The notes beneath the pieces were generated by a model. The model searched no databases. It saw only the letters and a program-made list of their open reading frames with translations, and was not told where the DNA came from. From NCBI RefSeq assembly GCF_000967655.1, contig NZ_JXYA01000045.1, positions 1 to 64,000 of the forward strand: a stretch of 64,000 bases of DNA. The letters are read 5' to 3'. This DNA is from Pseudoalteromonas rubra. Lineage in GTDB: Bacteria; Pseudomonadota; Gammaproteobacteria; Enterobacterales; Alteromonadaceae. The position numbers and the translations under genes were made by a program. Position 1 is the stretch's first letter. Every line of letters begins with the position of its first letter. Positions 58,130 through 64,000 of the stretch are shown in pieces.

Positions 58130-58981
58130 ATGGATACGACGATGAGAAAGCTTTTGATGGTGCTGGCATTACTGACAATGACCGGCTGTTCAACAAAATT
58201 TATCTACAAAAACGCTGACTGGCTCAGCTACTGGTATCTTGATGATTATATATCACTGACCGATGAACAGGAGGAGCAGTTTGACACACGTCTGGGCGCC
58301 TGGCTTGCGTGGCATAAAACACAGGAGCTGACGCGCTACGCCGAGCAGCTCACTGCGCTGAAATCAGACATAGAAAACAACAAAATTACTCTGGTGCGCA
58401 TTGAATATCATCAGGCGCAGATGCTGGCGCACTGGCATCGTTTACGCGCAAAAGTGGTTCCGGACCTGGTTGAAATGGCCCCGATGCTGAGCGAGGCGCA
58501 AGCCAGCGAACTGTTCGATGCACTTGCTGAGGGAGAAGCTGAGCGGGCAGAAAAGCGCTCAAAGCGTTCTGAGCAGAAAAAACATAAACGCTGGTTAAAA
58601 GAGCGTAAGAAAAACCTTAAGCGCTGGATAGGCAGGTTGTCTGCTGAGCAGGAATCGCGCATTGCGCAACTGTACGACCAGCAAAGTAGCACAGCAGATT
58701 TATGGTCGGACTATCGCACACGTTATCAGGGAGCACTCAGAGCCTTGTTTGCTCAGCCAGAGCGCGGTGATGCCTTTAAAGCCAGGCTGTCTGAATTGCT
58801 GATGGCACCGGAGCAGTTCCGCTCTGAGCAGCTCAATCAGGTCAATGAACAAAACCGCAAAGCCAATCATCAGTATTTGCTGGATGTGTATCAAAGCCTC
58901 AGCGACAAACAGAAAAAACGTCTGATATCTGAGCTGGAAGAGGTGATTGAAGACATTGAGTCGTTAGCACAAGACGACTGA
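58130..58981 (+). CDS. DUF6279 family lipoprotein
   Basis: 283 aa. Lipobox LALLTMTGC near residue 20, then KFIYKNADWLSYWYLDDYIS and LTDEQEEQFDTRLGAWLAWH, the characteristic DUF6279 opening. The rest is highly charged and helical (AERAEKRSKRSEQKKHKRWL). Predicted envelope lipoprotein of unknown function. An in-frame ATG at 58142 gives a shorter n-region before the same lipobox; neither start has a clear ribosome-binding site. Confidence 0.82.
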   Translation: MDTTMRKLLMVLALLTMTGCSTKFIYKNADWLSYWYLDDYISLTDEQEEQFDTRLGAWLAWHKTQELTRYAEQLTALKSDIENNKITLVRIEYHQAQMLAHWHRLRAKVVPDLVEMAPMLSEAQASELFDALAEGEAERAEKRSKRSEQKKHKRWLKERKKNLKRWIGRLSAEQESRIAQLYDQQSSTADLWSDYRTRYQGALRALFAQPERGDAFKARLSELLMAPEQFRSEQLNQVNEQNRKANHQYLLDVYQSLSDKQKKRLISELEEVIEDIESLAQDD

Positions 58982-59180
58982 TACATGCCTGTTTACAGTG
59001 ATGCAGGGACGCATTCTGCCAGCAGCATGACTTTTTAGTGACATCACCCAGTGGTGTTTGCACCACATGTGATTGCCGCCTAGACTTGCCTGGTTGTCCG
59101 CACCACGTCAACACACCACCTACACTTAGTTTCATTTCAAAACAGGCAAGACACACTGCACTTTAAGAAGGAATCAATAA

Positions 59181-60908
59181 ATGCGATGTTCTTTAGTATT
59201 TCAAATGATGTTTTTCATTTTTCTCTGTGATTTGGTCCAGGCATCACCGGCTTTAGAGGTGATCGAAGAAAGCGATACCCGGTGGCAATATTCGGGCTTT
59301 TGGAAAAATAGCGCACAGGGGCAGTATGGTAGTGGCGGCGCTTATATGGTTGGTAAAGCTGCTCACAACGGGACGCAGGATCAAGGAGAAGCCTACTTAG
59401 ACCTGACTGCTTATGTACAGTCTGGCTCGGTCAATTTGGCACTGTGCTATGTTCAGCACTCCAACCGATATCGCTCGACCCAGGCTGTTGCTTCAGTTCA
59501 TTACAGCGAAGGTAGCAAACACCCGGTGCAGTTTTCTCAGGTCGGCACTGTGAATACACAAGCTTGTTATGATCTGGGGTCACATACAGGCGTTGTCGGG
59601 TTATCGGTGTCAAATCAGACCGCCGATGCGCAATGGGTGTCGCTGGACCAAGTGCGTATCCAGGCGGCGCAAACACCGCCTGCAGAGCCAAAATTCAACA
59701 GCCAGTACACTCAGGCCGACATAGTGCCTACTTTACCACTGGGCACAACGCTTGCGCGCGATATGGTTATTCGCGCAAGTGACTTGGGTGTCGAAGCCCT
59801 GACCATGGAGAGTAACTACGGCCTGGCCATTGCGATACTGGACGACCTGGATCAAAATGGTATACCTGAGCTGCTTGTGACAGGTAAGCACAAGTCTGCT
59901 AATCACACTCAGGGCCACTTCTTTATACTCTATCTGGACGCATCGGGTGCTGTGAGCCGGGTCCAGTCTGTGGATGAACTCATGCTCAAAGATAGCGGCT
60001 TTACGGCGGGGTTCGATGCACGCTACCTGAAGCGGGTCGGCGACTTTGATGGCAATGGCACCACGGATGTGGTTATGGCTGAAAATGGCACCACTTTGAA
60101 TCCGTCCGGACGCTTTCGGGTTGTGCTTTTTGACACAAAGCTCGAAAACGATCAGCTTTCATATTCTGTAAAGCGTAGCCTGGAATACTCTAACGCCGCA
60201 GGTAACTTGCCCGTTGTGCTGACGTCAAAAGCGACATTTGGAGTATCGCCTCATCCGATTGGCGATATCGATCAGAACGGTACGCTGGACTTTCTGACTC
60301 TGGCCGTAGACACCGACGGCGACCTGCGCCGTTCAATGGGCCGCTCGCAAGCAGAGAATCTGTATATGGCGCTAAAAATTGGCAACAATGGCGATGTGCA
60401 CAGTATCAACAATCTATTTTCGCCATTCGGTGGTGCTCCTATTATTGCCGGGTATATGAACAATGATACTCTGCCGGATATGGTTGGGCCTGCCCGAGAA
60501 TTGAACGCTATTACTTTTCATATTGCGCAGGGTAATTATACCTCCTTTGCTTCTTTCACAACGCACCCCATTACCGTGAATGGGGGTAAGCCATTTCGTG
60601 CGGTAACATTTATTCCCGTAGGTGATGCCAATGGCGATGGCTATGTTGACATTGTTTTGTCGGGCTATGAGGTCGGTCAGAGCCCACGTTCTGATATTCG
60701 CGGGTTGGTGTTGCTTGACCAACATTATCAGCCATTGGGTGATTTAATCCCCCTGATGGCAGAAGATGAATATCCTGACTTTGGACGGGCAGTCTATAGT
60801 GCCCAATCAACATTCGCGGATATGGACGGAGATGGTGACTTAGATATGGTGATAGGGCATATACATGACCCCGACGGGCCATCTTTACACGTTCGTTATT
60901 ACGAGTAA
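59181..60908 (+). CDS. Secreted FG-GAP/VCBS-repeat protein
   Basis: 575 aa. A signal peptide (MRCSLVFQMMFFIFLCDLVQA) precedes an N-terminal beta domain (about 25-165) that resembles the golvesin/xanthan-lyase CBD-like fold. Then come repeated calcium-binding-like FG-GAP motifs: LDDLDQNGIPELLVTG, GDFDGNGTTDVVMAENG, IGDIDQNGTLDFLTL, VGDANGDGYVDIVLSG and ADMDGDGDLDMVIGHI. Five DxDxNG-type loops suggest a beta-propeller stabilised by calcium. Likely extracellular or surface binding. AAGAAGGAATC precedes the ATG. A strong terminator separates it from the convergent gene. Confidence 0.85.
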   Translation: MRCSLVFQMMFFIFLCDLVQASPALEVIEESDTRWQYSGFWKNSAQGQYGSGGAYMVGKAAHNGTQDQGEAYLDLTAYVQSGSVNLALCYVQHSNRYRSTQAVASVHYSEGSKHPVQFSQVGTVNTQACYDLGSHTGVVGLSVSNQTADAQWVSLDQVRIQAAQTPPAEPKFNSQYTQADIVPTLPLGTTLARDMVIRASDLGVEALTMESNYGLAIAILDDLDQNGIPELLVTGKHKSANHTQGHFFILYLDASGAVSRVQSVDELMLKDSGFTAGFDARYLKRVGDFDGNGTTDVVMAENGTTLNPSGRFRVVLFDTKLENDQLSYSVKRSLEYSNAAGNLPVVLTSKATFGVSPHPIGDIDQNGTLDFLTLAVDTDGDLRRSMGRSQAENLYMALKIGNNGDVHSINNLFSPFGGAPIIAGYMNNDTLPDMVGPARELNAITFHIAQGNYTSFASFTTHPITVNGGKPFRAVTFIPVGDANGDGYVDIVLSGYEVGQSPRSDIRGLVLLDQHYQPLGDLIPLMAEDEYPDFGRAVYSAQSTFADMDGDGDLDMVIGHIHDPDGPSLHVRYYE

Positions 60909-60911
60909 AAC

Positions 60912-60941
60912 AGACAGCATGGGGGTTGCCCCATGCTGTCT
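60912..60941. terminator. Bidirectional terminator
   Basis: Thirteen-base perfect stem AGACAGCATGGGG / CCCCATGCTGTCT with a four-base loop between the two convergent stops. Confidence 0.85.
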
Positions 60942-60951
60942 AAATACGGTG

Positions 60952-63135
60952 TTAATCTAACAGAGTCAGTGCGGTGACGTTACGCACACCAGGCTGGCTC
61001 ATATAGTCATTTTTCACACCAGTCACACGCAGCTTTTTGCCCAGCAAACTCGGGTTCAGCTGTGGGCTGTATGTCGCGCGCTGTGATGATTCCAGCTTGA
61101 TGTACAGCTTGTTGCCGGGCGCGTTAGGATCGCTCAGCTCAAGTGCATAAATGTTGTTGATGGCTGAGGTAATGGTGCCCGCTACCACAACCGGTGTACC
61201 ATTGCTTTTGGCCAGCACTTCACTGACCGTCATATCCAGATTTGGATCCGGGTCTGGTGAGGTGGCAGATGCCTTAGCAATCTCAGATACGTTACGGATC
61301 CCAGGCTGACTCATGTACGAGTCGCGCTTACCGGTGATCACCAAGGTCTCATCCAGAATGCTGGGGTTCAGCTGCGGGCTGAACTCGGCGCGCTGGCTGG
61401 ATTCAAGTTTGATGTTGATAGTCGTGCTGTCATCAGATAAGTCTGACAGAACCAAAGCATAAATGCTGTTCAGCGGAGCTTTGACCTTACCGGTTAAGGT
61501 GATGGTTTCGCCCTGAGCCGTTGCCAGTGCCTGAGTTACCGAGAGTGCGCTGGGCGCGATAACCAAATCCGTAACGTAACGGATCCCGGCTTCACCCATG
61601 TAGCTATTACGCTTGCCGGTTACCAACAGCGTTTTGCCGAGAATTTCCGGGTTTAACTGCGGGTTGAAATCGGCGCGCTGATTGGACTCCAGTTTCACAT
61701 TGATGCTTACAGCCGGGTTATTTAAGTCGGTCAGTAGCAGACCATAGATACCGTTTACGGCATCCGTTACTTTACCCTGAACAACCAGCTCAGTACCGGT
61801 GGCAGCAGCCAGCGCGTCGGCGACTGATACTGCAGTACCTGGTGTTGGATCCGGATCAGGGTCTGGGTCTACCTGGCCCTGGCCATAGGGTGCATTGAAC
61901 GAGTTGTCTTTATAGGTGTCTGTATCCCAAGGGTTAAAGCCATTGCTGGGGTTGCTCCAGGGTTGTCCATTGTTGGGATCGAACATTTCCTCTGAGGTCA
62001 TGGGCACGGGCGTAACACGACCCGGCGTGCGGCCATTGGCACCATCAAAGTGGGTGTAGCTTTCAGGGGTCGCCAGCCAGTTAATGATGTTCACTGATAA
62101 CACAGAGGCATGACCTGGATCTGTCCAGCCCGGATAGGTTTTCTTGGTATTGCCATTGTCCTGACGACGGTACTTAGGCGTGGCGTCTTCAATGGGGGAA
62201 GAATCACCAATAAAAGCCGCTTTACCGGCACCAGATTTCGCGATGGCAACGTAAGGACCTTCTGCTTCACCACCAAAGTACAGGCCCGAATCTTTAGCGT
62301 GTCGCCATTTAGTCGGGTTGTCTGTTTCGGCAAAATACACCAGGCCTTTGGCTTTTTGACCGTCCACAATCGCCAGTGTTGCACCGGCTGCCATCAGAAT
62401 AGGGGCGACGCCCTGAGTCAGACCTTCGGTTTGAGAAGCCGGCTCTACACCGCTGACCCCTTGCTTATAGTCCACGCCGTTAAAGCGAAAACGAATGCCG
62501 AAGTTTTCAACCAGCCAGCCCTGTTGTGCGCTTTTCGGGTTGCGCCAGTCACCATAGGCACCGCCCAGGTTGTACTTGCTCAGATCGGAGCGGTTGTAAC
62601 CGTTGAATACCTCTGTTGCATCCCAGGTATTGAGGTTGCGATCCGCATCGTAATGGTCAGCGATAAAGAAAATGCCTTTACCCGCAGCGACAAAGGTTTC
62701 CAGTGCTTGTTGCTCTGCCAGCGTAAATGGACGATTGGTTTCAGCCAGGACAAATACGTCGGCATGTTTAATGGCATCATAGGTAATGATGGCTTCGTTT
62801 GCCTGAGTTGAAATGTCGCGGTCGTCATAAAAGCGGATTTTACCGTCGTTGTTTAAATCAACGCCGCGATACTCTTCAACGCGATACCCTTCAGTAACCA
62901 GGGCATCGGCAAAGTCAGAAAACGCGCCGTCAATTACCCAGTCAGCATTTCCTTCAACGCCACCGTGTGAGACATCAAAAAGTACGGTTTTGCCATTGCT
63001 TTGTTGTGCACTCGGTACTTTGACCGGTGCGGTGTTGTTCCAGTTATAAGGTGTTGCCGCTTGCAGTGCTGTTGCACCCAGTGCAAGCGCGACACCAAGG
63101 CCTAAGACTGTGAGTTTAGTTAGTTTCATCATCAA
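60952..63135 (-). CDS. Large secreted protein: ThuA/DUF4350-like N-terminus and three OB-type repeats
   Basis: 727 aa. Signal peptide LGLGVALALGATALQAATPY. The N-terminal half (about 45-370) begins GKTVLFDVSHGGVEGNADWV and contains HADVFVLAETNRPFTLAEQQ and GKGIFFIADHYDADRN, like DUF4350/GATase-type folds of putative carbohydrate or repair systems. A DPDPDPDPTPG linker joins it to three related repeats of about 95 residues, each with a VxxALAxxxGTxxxVxGKV-like start and a KLESxQRAxxxPQLNPxxL plus SYMxxxGIRxVT core. These resemble the DUF6359-type OB folds found in secreted nucleases. No nuclease motif was found here. Function not assigned. Confidence 0.75.
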   Translation of the reverse strand: MMMKLTKLTVLGLGVALALGATALQAATPYNWNNTAPVKVPSAQQSNGKTVLFDVSHGGVEGNADWVIDGAFSDFADALVTEGYRVEEYRGVDLNNDGKIRFYDDRDISTQANEAIITYDAIKHADVFVLAETNRPFTLAEQQALETFVAAGKGIFFIADHYDADRNLNTWDATEVFNGYNRSDLSKYNLGGAYGDWRNPKSAQQGWLVENFGIRFRFNGVDYKQGVSGVEPASQTEGLTQGVAPILMAAGATLAIVDGQKAKGLVYFAETDNPTKWRHAKDSGLYFGGEAEGPYVAIAKSGAGKAAFIGDSSPIEDATPKYRRQDNGNTKKTYPGWTDPGHASVLSVNIINWLATPESYTHFDGANGRTPGRVTPVPMTSEEMFDPNNGQPWSNPSNGFNPWDTDTYKDNSFNAPYGQGQVDPDPDPDPTPGTAVSVADALAAATGTELVVQGKVTDAVNGIYGLLLTDLNNPAVSINVKLESNQRADFNPQLNPEILGKTLLVTGKRNSYMGEAGIRYVTDLVIAPSALSVTQALATAQGETITLTGKVKAPLNSIYALVLSDLSDDSTTINIKLESSQRAEFSPQLNPSILDETLVITGKRDSYMSQPGIRNVSEIAKASATSPDPDPNLDMTVSEVLAKSNGTPVVVAGTITSAINNIYALELSDPNAPGNKLYIKLESSQRATYSPQLNPSLLGKKLRVTGVKNDYMSQPGVRNVTALTLLD

Positions 63136-63340
63136 TTCCCGTTGTGGATATCAACCTGCCTGACTGCTTTTGCTATATGAGCGTATTTACTCTGTGAGTA
63201 AATGGGGGCGAACAGGCACTGCTCGCTGCAAAGCCAAGTTTCCCTGGCAAACACACAATCCTTTGGCCTCAAAAATGGCACAGTCAGTGCAATAGGTTGA
63301 TAGGATAGTGCCGCATACTGCCTGTGATTGCGGCGCGATA

Positions 63341-63368
63341 TAAAAGCCACGCAATTGCGTGGCTTTTA
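63341..63368 (-). terminator. Palindromic terminator downstream of cpdB
   Basis: TAAAAGCCACGCAA and its exact complement meet with effectively a four-base loop (AATT); A- and T-runs on the outside. It lies 22 bases past the cpdB stop. Confidence 0.85.
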
Positions 63369-63389
63369 ATCTGTTTATCGCTCTGACAC

Positions 63390-64000
63390 TCAGTTCGCTG
63401 GCTGGGTCAGGTCGATTTGATAGATTGCAAAACCATCATCAGTGGTTTTGTTTAAAGGTGTGATGTGGGCAAAGCGCGCACTGAATGCGGCGGCTTTGTC
63501 CGACGGTGAGCTGTAAAATACAACATTAGCACCGGCCACAGGTGCAAATGACCAGTTGCTATCTGCGCTTGGATCCATACCGGTCTCTTTGTTTTTGCTT
63601 GACTGAAGTGCAATGTAGTCAGCAACAACCTGACGGTTTTCGTTAGGAGAATCGACTACGATTTTCTCGCCTGAGATCCCCGGGAAGTTACCGCCACCCG
63701 AAGCACGATAGTTATTGGTTGCAACCAGGAACACTTGCTCGTCGGTTACCGGCTCGCCCTGATAGGTGAGAGCTTTAATGCGGTTGCCGTCAGAAACCTT
63801 ATTACCTTTGGTGTCGTAACGGGCAGGCTCGGTCACATCAATCTGGTAGCTCACGCCATCCAGTACATCAAAGTTATAAGAAGGGAAGTTGGTGTTAACC
63901 AGTACCTGAACTTCCTCAGTGTTGGGCGTAATTTGGTTAAATTGACCGGCCGACATTTCCAGCCATTGTTTAACCTCTGCGCCATTCAGTTTCAGCACTT
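63390..64000 (-). CDS. cpdB: 2',3'-cyclic-nucleotide 2'-phosphodiesterase/3'-nucleotidase, 3' part
   Basis: The C-terminal about 200 residues of a 5'-nucleotidase-family enzyme; the gene enters from beyond the right edge, so the methionine at 63998 is internal. VATNNYRASGGGNFPG is the nucleotide-binding loop of CpdB, and LKLNGAEVKQWLEMSAGQFN and SYNFDVLDGVSYQIDVTEPA are the usual preceding segments. Family members are periplasmic and hydrolyse 2',3'-cyclic nucleotides and 3'-AMP in nucleotide scavenging. The metallophosphatase domain is outside the window. A terminator follows the stop. Confidence 0.9.
   Translation of the reverse strand, partial: VLKLNGAEVKQWLEMSAGQFNQITPNTEEVQVLVNTNFPSYNFDVLDGVSYQIDVTEPARYDTKGNKVSDGNRIKALTYQGEPVTDEQVFLVATNNYRASGGGNFPGISGEKIVVDSPNENRQVVADYIALQSSKNKETGMDPSADSNWSFAPVAGANVVFYSSPSDKAAAFSARFAHITPLNKTTDDGFAIYQIDLTQPAN

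Overview
The window reads as chromosome of a marine gammaproteobacterium of the order Alteromonadales, most likely Pseudoalteromonas. This is an inference from gene content: a TtpC-type TonB2 operon with DUF3450 and TPR partners, an apt-dnaX-ybaB block, an HvfABC copper-RiPP operon and leucine dehydrogenase. No rRNA, tRNA, CRISPR array or intact transposase was seen.

Left flank (1-14844): sdaA, a NudL-type Nudix hydrolase and pabB on the minus strand; fumA; an unannotated 53-aa peptide gene with a Gly-Gly leader (5524-5685); leucine dehydrogenase and a CAT-family acetyltransferase separated by a 13-bp hairpin; a six-gene TonB2 energy-transducing operon (8291-13263) behind a consensus-like promoter overlapped by a Fur-like dyad; a lipoprotein; and a DksA-type zinc-finger gene.

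Centre (about 15.5-45.7 kb): an AT-rich, single-strand biosynthetic island. Two iron/2-oxoglutarate oxygenase-type genes are followed by six megasynthase genes (one NRPS, one NRPS-PKS hybrid, four NRPS), a third oxygenase of the Asp/Asn beta-hydroxylase family and an MFS exporter. Module order is C-A-T / C-A-T-KS-AT-KR-ACP-ACP / C-A-T / C-A-T / C-A-T / C-A-T-C. Specificity residues read by eye suggest Thr, Gln, a reduced ketide unit, Phe, two unassigned residues and Thr. There is no thioesterase; the line ends in a condensation domain with an intact HHxxxDG motif. Five of six junctions from the second synthase gene onward are ATGA overlaps, and protein ends carry charge-complementary docking elements, one pair with reversed polarity. 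The island is bracketed by two same-orientation copies of dusC: a decayed one (14880-15513) and an intact one (45688-46635).

Right flank (46802-64000): HvfA with twelve EGKCG motifs plus HvfB and HvfC; a 40-aa membrane peptide; apt; dnaX with a complete programmed -1 frameshift signal matching the E. coli arrangement; ybaB, followed by a rhomboid protease rather than recR; an esterase, DUF1330, DUF4124, DUF998, methyltransferase and DUF6279 genes; two large secreted proteins (FG-GAP repeats; triple OB-type repeats); and the 3' part of cpdB running off the window end.
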